A DNA stretch of 64,000 nucleotides from Flavobacterium praedii (lineage in GTDB: Bacteria; Bacteroidota; Bacteroidia; Flavobacteriales; Flavobacteriaceae): the NCBI RefSeq assembly GCF_026810365.1, contig NZ_CP113948.1:1079001-1143000 (forward strand). Direction: 5' to 3'. The position numbers and the translations under genes are program-made. The number at the start of each line of letters is the position of its first letter. The first letter of the stretch is position 1. The notes beneath the pieces are model-generated. The model did not search any database and was not told the origin of the DNA. It worked only from the letters and a program-made list of their open reading frames with translations. Positions 49,417-58,464 of this stretch are shown here, piece after piece.

Positions 49417-49896
49417 ATGACGATACACTCTTTTCCATATTTCATCAATTCAAAAACTGAAATTTTAATTTTAGGTACTATGCCTGGAGTTGTGTCGCTT
49501 GTCAAACAAGAATATTATGCTAATCCGCGAAATCATTTTTGGAAAATAATTTACACCCTTTTTGACATATTACCAATTCCTGAAACTTTTGAAGAAAAAA
49601 TTCAATTGCTTCAATATAATAAAATTGGTTTATGGGATGTTTTAGAAAATTGTGAAAGAAAAGGAAGTTTAGACATTCACATCAAGAATAAAAAGGAAAA
49701 TGATTTTGAAATGCTATTCAAAGAATTTCCATCTATTACCAAAATAATTTTCAATGGAAAACAAAGTCATGCTTTTTTTTATAAAAGATTCGGACAAATA
49801 GAAGGCATCACTTATTATGTGATGCCTTCGACTAGTCCTGCAAATACAATGTCTTTTGAAAACAAGTTGAAAATTTGGTCAACTTGCTTTGAGTAA
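49417..49896 (+). CDS. DNA-deoxyinosine/uracil glycosylase family protein
   Basis: 159 aa, a uracil-DNA glycosylase superfamily fold of family 6 (HDG) type. The motif I region is ILGTMPGVVSLVKQEYYANP followed by RNHFWKI, and motif II is MPSTSPANTMSF. Members excise deoxyinosine (hypoxanthine) or uracil. It is co-oriented with recQ, with a 4-bp gap, which suggests a small repair operon. It converges on the DinB gene with a one-base gap. Confidence 0.87.
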   Translation: MTIHSFPYFINSKTEILILGTMPGVVSLVKQEYYANPRNHFWKIIYTLFDILPIPETFEEKIQLLQYNKIGLWDVLENCERKGSLDIHIKNKKENDFEMLFKEFPSITKIIFNGKQSHAFFYKRFGQIEGITYYVMPSTSPANTMSFENKLKIWSTCFE

Positions 49897-49897
49897 T

Positions 49898-50413
49898 TTA
49901 CAAATATCTTTCTGCAAAAACTTTTTGATGATGTTTCATGTGACCAATAATCAAAAAACCTAATGCTCTTACCGAAACTTCATTTTCCGAGGCAATTCCA
50001 ATTCTAGCTAATTGTTCTCCTGAAAAACTTTTGAACATTAATAAGTTAGAATGTCGTACCGCTGAAAATTCTGTTAATAATTCTTGAATACTTCTACTTT
50101 TTGCATTAGTATTGACAACATAATCATTTTCTTCAAATCCTGGTAAAGGTGTTTTGTCGTTTCTAGAAATTCTTAGTGCTCGATAAGCAAAAATTCTTTC
50201 GGCATCAATAATATGCTGAATAATTTCTTTAATCGTCCATTTGCCTTCAGCATAACTATAATCAAATTTATCCAATGGAATATTTTGGATAAATTTGATG
50301 AAATCGTGTAAACTTATTTCTAATTCTTCAAATAATTCAACATTATCAAGAGCTTTTATATATGTTGAATTGAATTTTGAATATTCATTAATTGGCAATT
50401 GATTTGAATTCAT
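49898..50413 (-). CDS. DinB-family metal-binding protein
   Basis: 171 aa, a four-helix bundle of the DinB/YfiT type. The candidate metal ligands are His in KEIIQHIIDAERIFAYRAL and the late pair in IIGHMKHHQKVF. Many such proteins are damage-induced or thiol-dependent transferases; the reaction here is unknown. It follows ppc after 18 bp in the same orientation. Confidence 0.87.
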   Translation of the reverse strand: MNSNQLPINEYSKFNSTYIKALDNVELFEELEISLHDFIKFIQNIPLDKFDYSYAEGKWTIKEIIQHIIDAERIFAYRALRISRNDKTPLPGFEENDYVVNTNAKSRSIQELLTEFSAVRHSNLLMFKSFSGEQLARIGIASENEVSVRALGFLIIGHMKHHQKVFAERYL

Positions 50414-50431
50414 AAATATAGAATTTAAATA

Positions 50432-53017
50432 TTAAGCTGAATTTCTACTAGCATTTGTATTTCCAAAAAGAGATCGAGTTACTATTTTTTCATACACACC
50501 GATCAAGTCTAAATCAGGGTTCTCTTTTTTATTTAATTCATTAATTTTTAACAAAGCATATTGTTGTATTGTCAACAATGGCAACACAATACGCTCTCTC
50601 ATCTTAATAGAAGCTATACCATCAGGATAATTTTCCATAAGTTCTTTATGCCCTGCAATTTTCAATAACAAACGTTTGGTTTCTAAAAATTCATCATAAA
50701 TAATTTGCCAAAAAGCTCCAAATTCAGGATCCTTACTCATATAAGCTGTTAAAGGAAAAAATGATTTAGCCAAAGACATCATACTATTTTCTAACAATGT
50801 TTTTACAAACAAAGAATTATTATATAAATCTTGAACCTTATCCCACTGATTTGTATCTTCAAAATATTTTAAAGCTGATCCTACACCAAAAAATCCAGGA
50901 ACATTTTGTTTTAATTGACTCCAAGATCCAACAAATGGAATAGCACGCAAATCAGCAAAATCGAGATTCTCAGATTTACTTCGTTTTGAAGGTCTACTAC
51001 CAATATTTGTTTTGGCATAATATTTCAATGTACTCATTTGTTCCAAGTAAGGAATAAATTTTGGATGGTTTTTGAAACTTAAATATTTATCATAACCTAA
51101 ATCAGCAATTTGGTCTAAAGTTTCTTTTTCTTCAGAAGTCAGTTTGTTTTGTCCTTTATTGAAAACTTGATTTGCTACACCAGCACTTAATAGATTTTCC
51201 AAATTATAGCGACAAGAATCTAAAGTTCCAAAATTTGAACTAATAGTTTGTCCTTGAATTGTAATTTGAATTTCATTATTTTCAATATTAGGTCCAAGCG
51301 AAGCATAAAATTTATGTGTTTTTCCTCCTCCTCGAGCTGGTGGTCCACCACGTCCATCAAAGAAAATAGCATGAATTCCGTATTTTCTAGAAATTTCAGT
51401 AAGCGCTTCTTTGGCTTTATAGATACTCCAGTTTGCCATTAAATATCCACCATCTTTTGTACCATCAGAAAAACCAAGCATTATAGTTTGTTTGTTTTCT
51501 CTATGAACTAAATGTCTGGAATATTCAGGATTTGAATATAATTTTTCCATTACCAAATGGGCATTTTGTAAATCATCAACTGATTCAAATAAAGGGATTA
51601 CATCGACAGTTGCATGTTCCCAATCACACAGTTTAAATAATGAAAAAGTTTCCATAACATTTAAGGCACTTTCATTATTGCTAATGATATATCGGTTTGC
51701 ACCAAATTCACCATTTTTTTCTTGAATAGTTTTTATAGCATGTATTGAATCTATCGTAGATTTTGTCATTTCATTTTCAAAATCAGCAGAATCCAAATTT
51801 CCTTTTACTCCAGAAAGTACTTCTATTTTTTCATCTTCTGATAATTGAAAGTAATTATTAGGAAATATATTGGTTTTAGATTTTGAATAGTAATCTACAA
51901 TATCATAAAATACAGATTGGTGAATTTTACTATTTTGTCTAATATCCAAAGAAGCGAAATGAAAACCAAACAGATTCAATCGGATAAGAAGCGCATCAAT
52001 TTGATCAACATATAATGATTGATGTTGTTCAACTATAATGGTTTTAATTTTGTTTAGCTGAGTTTCAAATTCTTCTAAAGTTATAAAAATCTCTCCTTTA
52101 GAATAAAAAACAGATCGGTATAGCTTTTGTTCTAATTCCATAACTAAAGTATCTACAACAGGAAAGGTAAGTTTACGTTTTAGATTACGGATTTCGATAT
52201 AATAACATTTCAAAATTGAAGTTCTCAATCTTTCGGCTACTTTTAAAGTAATTTCGGTTGTAACAAATGGATTTCCATCACGGTCACCACCAGGCCAAAA
52301 GCCAAGTTTAATCAATGGGTTTTTTATTGATTCGCCTTCAAAAACATTTTTTTGTAAATAATGTACCATTTCACCAGATGTGTTATAAAACACATTTTCG
52401 AGATACCAAATTAAACTAATGGCTTCGTCATAAGGATTGGGTTTCTCATTTTGAATAAAAGGAGTTTTCCCCAATTGAGCCAATAGTTGTTTGATATCCA
52501 ATAAGTTGTTACTTCTAATAGCATCGGTTAAATCGTTTATGATACCTAAAACAGGACCAGGATAAAACTGGGTTGGATGTGCAGTTAATACAGTGCGAAC
52601 ATTAAAATTTTCTAAAAAATGTATTAACTCTTCTTTATTATTTTTCACATCAGATCTTTCTTTGATATCACGAAGTGATCCTCTACCTTCCATATTATTT
52701 ACTACTGGAAAAGCGGCATCTTCTATAGCATCAAACAAAACAATTTGACGTTCAATGTATTGAATAAAATAAAACATCAAATTTATTTTATCTTTTTCAG
52801 TGGCATCTGTCAAATATTTTTCAGAAAAGAAATCAAAAATTTCCGTTGGTGTTTCTTGTTTTTTGAATCCATTATCACATAAATCACTGAAAATAGGTAA
52901 TAACACACCTGTATTGTCAACAGAATCAAAAGGTAATGTTATAAAAACACTGTTGTATATATGGTATTTTGATAAAACATTTTGGTTAAAACGTTCTATT
53001 TTTGGTAATGTGTACAT
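50432..53017 (-). CDS. ppc: Phosphoenolpyruvate carboxylase
   Basis: 861 aa from the ATG at 53017 (MYTLPKIERFNQNVL). A 16-codon upstream extension is AT-rich and unsupported. Catalytic motifs are VLTAHPTQFYPGPVL (His), GGDRDGNPFVT and FFDGRGGPPARGGGK, a variant of the FHGRGG motif. The C-terminus ends NTNASRNSA rather than the usual N-T-G, as in other Bacteroidota. The enzyme forms oxaloacetate from PEP and bicarbonate to refill the TCA cycle. Confidence 0.95.
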   Translation of the reverse strand: MYTLPKIERFNQNVLSKYHIYNSVFITLPFDSVDNTGVLLPIFSDLCDNGFKKQETPTEIFDFFSEKYLTDATEKDKINLMFYFIQYIERQIVLFDAIEDAAFPVVNNMEGRGSLRDIKERSDVKNNKEELIHFLENFNVRTVLTAHPTQFYPGPVLGIINDLTDAIRSNNLLDIKQLLAQLGKTPFIQNEKPNPYDEAISLIWYLENVFYNTSGEMVHYLQKNVFEGESIKNPLIKLGFWPGGDRDGNPFVTTEITLKVAERLRTSILKCYYIEIRNLKRKLTFPVVDTLVMELEQKLYRSVFYSKGEIFITLEEFETQLNKIKTIIVEQHQSLYVDQIDALLIRLNLFGFHFASLDIRQNSKIHQSVFYDIVDYYSKSKTNIFPNNYFQLSEDEKIEVLSGVKGNLDSADFENEMTKSTIDSIHAIKTIQEKNGEFGANRYIISNNESALNVMETFSLFKLCDWEHATVDVIPLFESVDDLQNAHLVMEKLYSNPEYSRHLVHRENKQTIMLGFSDGTKDGGYLMANWSIYKAKEALTEISRKYGIHAIFFDGRGGPPARGGGKTHKFYASLGPNIENNEIQITIQGQTISSNFGTLDSCRYNLENLLSAGVANQVFNKGQNKLTSEEKETLDQIADLGYDKYLSFKNHPKFIPYLEQMSTLKYYAKTNIGSRPSKRSKSENLDFADLRAIPFVGSWSQLKQNVPGFFGVGSALKYFEDTNQWDKVQDLYNNSLFVKTLLENSMMSLAKSFFPLTAYMSKDPEFGAFWQIIYDEFLETKRLLLKIAGHKELMENYPDGIASIKMRERIVLPLLTIQQYALLKINELNKKENPDLDLIGVYEKIVTRSLFGNTNASRNSA

Positions 53018-53108
53018 AATGATACATTTATATAGTTTGGTTAATTTATCATAAAAAAACCCCAAGAATTCACTTGAGGCTTATTTATTCATAGCATTCA
53101 AGGTTTGT

Positions 53109-53588
53109 TTACATTTCTTTAAAAATAGTATGCATCAAACGCTTTTTATCATTTATACTTTCTTCAAGAGAAATCATTGTTTCTGTTCTATAAACACCTT
53201 CGATATCATCTATCATGAAAATAACATCTTTAGCATGTTTTGTGTCTTTTGCTCTAATTTTGCAAAAAATATTGAATTTACCAGTAGTAACAGATGCAAC
53301 AGTTACAAAAGGGATTTCATTGATTCGCTCTAAAACAAATTTTGTTTGAGAAGTATTATTAAGAAATACACCTACATATGCTATAAATGAATATCCTAAT
53401 TTATCGTAATCAAGAACTAAAGAAGAACCCATTATAATACCGGCATCTTCCATTTTTTTAACTCTAACATGAACCGTTCCAGCTGAAATCAATAATTTTT
53501 TAGCGATGTCAGTAAACGGAACTCTTGTGTTGTCTATCAACATATCTAAAATCTGGTGATCTACTTCATCTAAACGAAACTTACTCAT
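53109..53588 (-). CDS. Lrp/AsnC-family transcriptional regulator
   Basis: 159 aa. The N-terminal HTH (LDEVDHQILDMLIDNTRVPF, IAKKLLISAGTVHVRVKKME) is followed by the RAM ligand-binding domain (YVGVFLNN, VASVTTGKFNIFCKIRAKD, TETMISLEES). Such proteins sense amino acids and often regulate themselves and neighbours. It lies between ppc and the M14 peptidase gene, all on the minus strand. Confidence 0.93.
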   Translation of the reverse strand: MSKFRLDEVDHQILDMLIDNTRVPFTDIAKKLLISAGTVHVRVKKMEDAGIIMGSSLVLDYDKLGYSFIAYVGVFLNNTSQTKFVLERINEIPFVTVASVTTGKFNIFCKIRAKDTKHAKDVIFMIDDIEGVYRTETMISLEESINDKKRLMHTIFKEM

Positions 53589-53664
53589 AATTCTTTAATT
53601 ATATGGTTATTTTATATCAAAAAAGTTAAAAATATAAATAAAAATTAAATTAACAGATAATAAA

Positions 53665-54819
53665 TTATTTTTTTAATAACCCATTAACGAAAAATACTTT
53701 TTTATCAAAATTGAAATTTGCTATTTGATTTTCTTTTGGATAATTTGAAAATGCATCAAAATAAGTTGCTTCTTTCGCATCATACTCAAAATGTCCAAAA
53801 TATCCTTTCAAATCACCTACTTCAACTATGTAAGCATTAAAAATTATTTTATTGTCAATTAACTCTTCTTTATATTGAGCTACAAAATTCGTGATTATTT
53901 CGATACCATCATAATTTATTTTGACATTTTTATACATAAAATCAAAAAAAACGACATTATTCTGAGGAATGTTCAAATATTTATCATTTCTATTGCTAAC
54001 TACATCGTTTTCGCTAAGAATGATAAAACTTGAAATCAAAGATATGAAGATGCATTTTCTTGTTATTTCTCTATCGTAATCATTAGGAAAATGTCCAGCT
54101 TCAAATAAAACCGTAGGTACACCCATATATTGAAATGTATCTCCTATGCAATTAAGGTTAAAAGAATCATCAAAACGGCCAACTTGACCAGGAATGTATT
54201 TTTGCAAGACGTCATTTATACCTGCAATTAAATTAATTGCTTTCAATCGAGAATCATTAATTTCTCTTTCTTCATTATAGGATGGTGCTAAAAACGAAAC
54301 TGTTGCAGGTTTTCCGGTATCATCAACACCAAAAATTGTACGTTGATCATGAAGATTGAAACAATAATCAGGTTTTAATTCTTCAAAAATATTTCTTAAA
54401 ACTTGACTTTCAGGTTGAGTAAGGTTTTGGGAATCACGATTTAAATCTATATTATTCGCATTTACTCTTGTATAGGCTTTGGCCCCATCGGGATTTAACA
54501 TTGGAATGCAATAAAAAGTAAAAGTTTCCAATAGTTTTTCGACTAAGTCGGATCCATTGTTTAATACGTTTATGAAGTCAAAAAGCGCTTTTGTCGTTGT
54601 GCTTTCGTTTCCGTGCATTTGCGACCAAAGATAAATTTTAAGTTTACCGTTTCCTTTTTGGTAGCTGTAAATGGGTTGTCCTAAAACAGATTTCCCAATT
54701 ATTTTTACATCCTTTTTTAGGGATTTATTGTTCAATAAGGGTTCGATATTTTCTAATGTAATATAACGACCTTGAATTGTATTTTCTTTATTTTGATCGA
54801 ATAGTTGTTCTAAATTCAT
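53665..54819 (-). CDS. M14-family zinc carboxypeptidase
   Basis: 384 aa. The zinc site is WSQMHGNESTTTKALFDFIN (His-x-x-Glu) plus a distal His in CFNLHDQRTIF. Substrate Arg/Asn motifs appear in NANNIDLNRDSQ, and the Glu base is in TVLFEAGHFPNDYD. No signal peptide is seen, so it may be cytoplasmic. The family includes carboxypeptidases and peptidoglycan or deglutamylase enzymes; the substrate is unknown. Its promoter region carries two TTTAC-N4-GTAAA palindromes shared with the divergent XRE regulator gene. Confidence 0.9.
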   Translation of the reverse strand: MNLEQLFDQNKENTIQGRYITLENIEPLLNNKSLKKDVKIIGKSVLGQPIYSYQKGNGKLKIYLWSQMHGNESTTTKALFDFINVLNNGSDLVEKLLETFTFYCIPMLNPDGAKAYTRVNANNIDLNRDSQNLTQPESQVLRNIFEELKPDYCFNLHDQRTIFGVDDTGKPATVSFLAPSYNEEREINDSRLKAINLIAGINDVLQKYIPGQVGRFDDSFNLNCIGDTFQYMGVPTVLFEAGHFPNDYDREITRKCIFISLISSFIILSENDVVSNRNDKYLNIPQNNVVFFDFMYKNVKINYDGIEIITNFVAQYKEELIDNKIIFNAYIVEVGDLKGYFGHFEYDAKEATYFDAFSNYPKENQIANFNFDKKVFFVNGLLKK

Positions 54820-54833
54820 GGTATAATGTTTAA

Positions 54834-54872
54834 TTTACAAAAGTAAACATCTTTGTATTTACAATTGTAAAT
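54834..54872. promoter_or_regulatory. Two TTTAC-N4-GTAAA operators near the M14 gene
   Basis: TTTACAAAAGTAAA at 54834-54847 (15 bp before the M14 ATG) and a 16-bp perfect palindrome ATTTACAATTGTAAAT at 54857-54872. Two more copies precede the XRE gene. Half-sites also lie at about 54898 and 54955. Confidence 0.7.
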
Positions 54873-55089
54873 TTCAAAAAGTGAGTAAAGATTAAGTTTG
54901 TAAACAGTATTTATAATGAATCATTAATTCTTTATCCTACATATTTAGAGTGAATTTACAATTAATTTTTATCAATATAATATCCTATAAATCAATTATA
55001 TATGTATTTTATATTTAATAATTACTTTAAGTTAATTAAAGGTATTTACTGAATTTAACATTGTAAATTAGGTTACTTCACTCCTATTA

Positions 55090-55137
55090 ATTACATTTGT
55101 AAATACATCAATTTGAAATACAATTTACAATGGTAAA
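55090..55137. promoter_or_regulatory. Two TTTAC-N4-GTAAA operators over the XRE promoter and start codon
   Basis: ATTAC-ATTT-GTAAAT at 55090-55104 contains the TACATTTG -7 box (55092-55099). TTTAC-AATG-GTAAA at 55124-55137 spans the ATG at 55130. A protein bound at either would block transcription or early translation of the regulator, as in an autorepressed gene. Confidence 0.7.
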
Positions 55138-55579
55138 CACGGATGATTTCATAAAAAGATTGGAAATTATACTTGAATATTACAGTCTTAATGCCTCTTC
55201 ATTTGCAGACAAAATTGGCGTGCAACGTTCTAGTATGTCTCACCTTCTCTCTGGTAGAAACAAACCTAGTTTAGATTTTATATTAAAGATTATCGATTTT
55301 TTCCCTGATGTAGATTTATATTGGATACTAAATGGTAAGGGAACTTTTCCTAAATCAGTTGCTATTGAAAATTTGAGTAATGACATAACAGATAGCAATA
55401 CTTCTACTCCAATTGATTTGTTTACTCCTATTTCGAATTCGCATGAACCAATTGTTGATCAATCAAAATTTAAACAAATGATAAGGCCTGATGAAAATGA
55501 AAATAAGGATGAAATTGAAAAAATTGTATTCTTTTATAAAAATGGCACATTTAAAATTTTCTCATCTCAGTTCTCCTGA
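55130..55579 (+). CDS. XRE-family HTH regulator
   Basis: 149 aa. The Cro/cI-type HTH is at residues about 20-62 (SSFADKIGVQRSSMSHLLSG, RNKPSLDFILKIID). The rest is a flexible, Ser/Thr/Asn-rich tail ending in a short strand (KIVFFYKNGTFKIFSSQF). The operators it probably binds overlap its own promoter and start codon, and also lie in front of the divergent M14 peptidase gene. The HTH call is secure; target assignment is inference. Confidence 0.88.
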   Translation: MVNTDDFIKRLEIILEYYSLNASSFADKIGVQRSSMSHLLSGRNKPSLDFILKIIDFFPDVDLYWILNGKGTFPKSVAIENLSNDITDSNTSTPIDLFTPISNSHEPIVDQSKFKQMIRPDENENKDEIEKIVFFYKNGTFKIFSSQFS

Positions 55580-55610
55580 AAACGGAATTCAATGCTATAA
55601 TTGGTAAATG

Positions 55611-55669
55611 CCTGAGAATTGAATATTTTGTATAATATGTTATAAAAAATATTTTAAGCAATTCTCAGG
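55611..55669. terminator. Long hairpin between XRE and acyltransferase genes
   Basis: Eleven-bp arms CCTGAGAATTG / CAATTCTCAGG around a 37-nt AT-rich loop. It lies between two convergent genes and may terminate both. Confidence 0.5.
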
Positions 55670-55679
55670 AGGTTAATTT

Positions 55680-56234
55680 TTAAGTTACTTTAAATCCTTT
55701 TTCTGGAATTTTACCTTTTGCATCAATAAAGTGTTTCTTCAAAATAATTAAATCAGAATCAATTGAACCAGTAGGATAAAATGGATTTCCTATTGCTACT
55801 ATTTTTTTTTCAAAATTTATAGATATTGGAATAATTGGAACATGTGCGGTAATAGCGATATAATAAAAACCGGTTTTAAGTTGTTCTACTTTTTTGCGTG
55901 TTCCTTCTGGTGATACGCCCAAACGAAATGTTTCTCTTGACTTATATATATTTGCTATGGATTCTACCTTATTTAAACCACCAGTTCTATCTAAAGGTGC
56001 GCCTCCTAAGTATTTAAAAAAATAACCGAAAGGAAAACGGAATAATTCTTTTTTACCAATCCAATTAATATCAAGATCTAAAGCCCCTCTGCAAAACATA
56101 GCTACATAAAAATCATGCCAACTCGTATGTGGCATTACCATTAATACTGATTTTTTTATTTCTTCATCAAGACTTCCTTCAATTTTCCAACCCATTACGT
56201 TGTGAAAAATCCATTTATATATTTGTTTCTTCAT
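55680..56234 (-). CDS. PlsC-like lysophospholipid acyltransferase
   Basis: 184 aa, shorter than typical PlsC. The catalytic HX4D motif is HTSWHD (His36, Asp41), with WIGKKELFRFPFGYFFKYLG and the FSPEGTR-type motif GVSPEGTRKK. It probably transfers an acyl chain to a lysolipid or a related acceptor at the membrane. It converges on the XRE gene and is divergent from the spermidine-synthase-like gene. Confidence 0.87.
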   Translation of the reverse strand: MKKQIYKWIFHNVMGWKIEGSLDEEIKKSVLMVMPHTSWHDFYVAMFCRGALDLDINWIGKKELFRFPFGYFFKYLGGAPLDRTGGLNKVESIANIYKSRETFRLGVSPEGTRKKVEQLKTGFYYIAITAHVPIIPISINFEKKIVAIGNPFYPTGSIDSDLIILKKHFIDAKGKIPEKGFKVT

Positions 56235-56296
56235 TAGCCATAAATTTTGTACAAATTAAATAATTATTATCTTATTTTTGATAAAAACATAAAATA

Positions 56297-56962
56297 ATGC
56301 TTCGGAAATTATTAAGTTACCTAATACCAATTAAAATATACAAAACTAAATCAACTTTAAGTAAAACCATTGAAGTTACATGGGCGAATGGTGAGTTGGT
56401 ACTCGATTCTGAAAATACTAACTATTCTTATGGAAGTTTGCAGCGTATTTTAAGAAAAGGGTTAATGCATTTTGGATTTGAAAAAATTGCTAAAATGGAG
56501 CATATCTTGGTTTTAGGAGTTGCTGGCGGAAGTGTCATTAAAACACTGGTAGATGAAATTCATTTTGAAGGGCAAATCACAGGAGTAGATATTGATAAGG
56601 AAATAATAAAAATTGCAAACGAATATTTTAAACTTTACGAAATCAAAAACTTAAACATAGTTATAGATGACGCGTTTGAGTTTGTTTTGAAAACAAAAGA
56701 TAGATATGATTTGATAATCATCGATATTTTTCAAGACACTACAATGCCAAATTTTTTGTTCGAAAAGTTTTTTATCAATCGAATTTGTTTTTTACTTAAG
56801 AGCAAAGGATTAGTACTTTTTAATACGATGTGTTTGACAGCAGGGGATAATTTTAGAAATCAAAATTTCATTAAAGATTTTGATGATGTGAATTTCAAAA
56901 TTCAGTCTATACCCAGAATCGAATTGCACAATGAATTGATTATTATTGAAAAATTGGAATGA
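56297..56962 (+). CDS. Spermidine synthase-like methyltransferase-fold protein
   Basis: 221 aa. A Rossmann fold with nucleotide loop LVLGVAGGSVIKTL, acidic tip GVDIDKEIIKI and IDDAFEFV, and the catalytic-type strand YDLIIIDIFQDTTMP. This is the spermidine synthase fold, but the N-terminal domain is reduced. It could be a polyamine synthase or a SAM methyltransferase; I cannot choose. The potassium channel gene follows after 61 bp. Confidence 0.8.
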   Translation: MLRKLLSYLIPIKIYKTKSTLSKTIEVTWANGELVLDSENTNYSYGSLQRILRKGLMHFGFEKIAKMEHILVLGVAGGSVIKTLVDEIHFEGQITGVDIDKEIIKIANEYFKLYEIKNLNIVIDDAFEFVLKTKDRYDLIIIDIFQDTTMPNFLFEKFFINRICFLLKSKGLVLFNTMCLTAGDNFRNQNFIKDFDDVNFKIQSIPRIELHNELIIIEKLE

Positions 56963-57023
56963 TATTGTTTCTTTTTGATCTTTTAAAATTTTACTTTTAC
57001 TAGATATATTTAATGGCATTATT

Positions 57024-57734
57024 ATGAAATCAATACTAAAGAAGTTATTATTGGGTAAAGCTGTTAGAGAAACGAAATCTAAATTTAATCCTTTAGAAAA
57101 ACGATTTCAAAACATTAAGGCGATTTGGAATAATGATCATGAAGACGATAATGGATTGGAAAAAATTGTACGATTATTTCTTTCCTCTTCTCAATTGCTT
57201 TTTCCTGGAATTTACATTAAATATTTTGCCCATAAAAAAGGAGTTGAGTATGAAGATTTAGCATTGGATTTTTATGTATTACTCAAAGTTTGTTTTCCAT
57301 TAATGATTTTAATCAACCATTGGCAAGAATATCATTGGGTTGTTGTGATTTTAGTTTATGTCTTTTTGGAGACCGTTTTTTACATTCCAACACTTATTTT
57401 TGCTTCCGATATGTTTTCAAGACCACGTTCTTATAAACGTTCCATGCTTTTGCTATTTTTTAATTATCTGGAAATTTCGTTTGCTTTTGCTGTTTTATAT
57501 TCTTGTGGTAATTATTTAAACAAACCTTTTTATCATTGGTTTGACGCCATCTATTTTAGCATCATAACCTCTTCTTCCATTGGATATGGAGATTATCATC
57601 CCGTAACAACCATTGGTAAATTTCTAGTAACTACACAAGCTTTATTATTCCTATTTTTTGTAGTACTTTTTCTTAATTTTTTCTCTGCAAAGATTAAATC
57701 TAAAGGCTATTTTGATCATGACAATCAAGATTGA
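57024..57734 (+). CDS. Potassium channel family protein
   Basis: 236 aa, with about four or five membrane segments between residues 80 and 230. The pore loop reads SIITSSSIGYGDYHP, matching the potassium selectivity filter T-x-G-Y-G-D with Ser-Ile for Thr-Val. The last helix follows (LLFLFFVVLFLNFF). The first 70 residues are a charged cytoplasmic domain. It probably forms a tetrameric channel. It converges on kdsB with a one-base gap. Confidence 0.87.
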   Translation: MKSILKKLLLGKAVRETKSKFNPLEKRFQNIKAIWNNDHEDDNGLEKIVRLFLSSSQLLFPGIYIKYFAHKKGVEYEDLALDFYVLLKVCFPLMILINHWQEYHWVVVILVYVFLETVFYIPTLIFASDMFSRPRSYKRSMLLLFFNYLEISFAFAVLYSCGNYLNKPFYHWFDAIYFSIITSSSIGYGDYHPVTTIGKFLVTTQALLFLFFVVLFLNFFSAKIKSKGYFDHDNQD

Positions 57735-57735
57735 T

Positions 57736-58461
57736 TCAAATCATCTTTCTCGCTTTTTCCAAGTCTTCAGCAGTGTCAATTCCTATTCCAATATGAGTGG
57801 TTTCAACCATTTTGATTCGTTTTCCAAATTCGAGATAGCGCAATTGCTCTAATTTTTCGGAGGCTTCCAATGATTTCATTGGTAAACTATAAAAGTCCAA
57901 CAATGCTTGTTTTCTAAAAGCATAAATACCGATATGTTGCATATAACGAACGCCTACATTTTTTTCTCTTGGATACGGAATCACAGATCGTGAAAAGTAT
58001 AAGGCAAATGAGTTTTGATCGACAACTACTTTAACATTATTTGGGTTGTTGATTTCGTTCTCCTCTTTTATTTCACGCATTAAAGAAGCCAAATCAACTT
58101 GTTTTGATTCCTCATTTCTAAAAACTGCTATCACTTTTTCTAATGGCTCTTTGTCTATAAAGGGTTCATCCCCTTGCACATTCACAACAATATCAACGTC
58201 TAGATTTTCTACAGCTTCAGCAATTCGATCGCTTCCGGATTCGTGCTCTTTGATGCTTCGAATGGCTTTTCCACCGTTGGAAACAATTTCATTATAAATT
58301 AAATCTGAATCGGTTACTACAAACACATCATCAAACAATCGAGTATTTATAGCTGCTTCATAGGTTCGAAGGATTACCGTTTTACCTCCTAAATCCTGCA
58401 TGAGTTTTGCTGGAAATCGTGTAGATGCGTAACGGGCGGGAATGACTGCTATTATTTTCAT
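57736..58461 (-). CDS. kdsB: CMP-KDO synthetase
   Basis: 241 aa. The nucleotidyltransferase start [20 protein letters not shown] and the motifs [35 protein letters not shown] and [13 protein letters not shown] are all typical KdsB. It activates KDO with CTP for the LPS inner core, which fits the lipid A genes elsewhere in the window. The KilA-N gene ends 3 bp before its ATG. Confidence 0.97.
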   Translation of the reverse strand: MKIIAVIPARYASTRFPAKLMQDLGGKTVILRTYEAAINTRLFDDVFVVTDSDLIYNEIVSNGGKAIRSIKEHESGSDRIAEAVENLDVDIVVNVQGDEPFIDKEPLEKVIAVFRNEESKQVDLASLMREIKEENEINNPNNVKVVVDQNSFALYFSRSVIPYPREKNVGVRYMQHIGIYAFRKQALLDFYSLPMKSLEASEKLEQLRYLEFGKRIKMVETTHIGIGIDTAEDLEKARKMI

Positions 58462-58464
58462 TTT

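Noticed and set aside
53018..53065. 16-codon N-terminal extension of ppc
   Set aside because: The extra residues have no counterpart in PEP carboxylases and the ATG at 53017 starts the conserved region.
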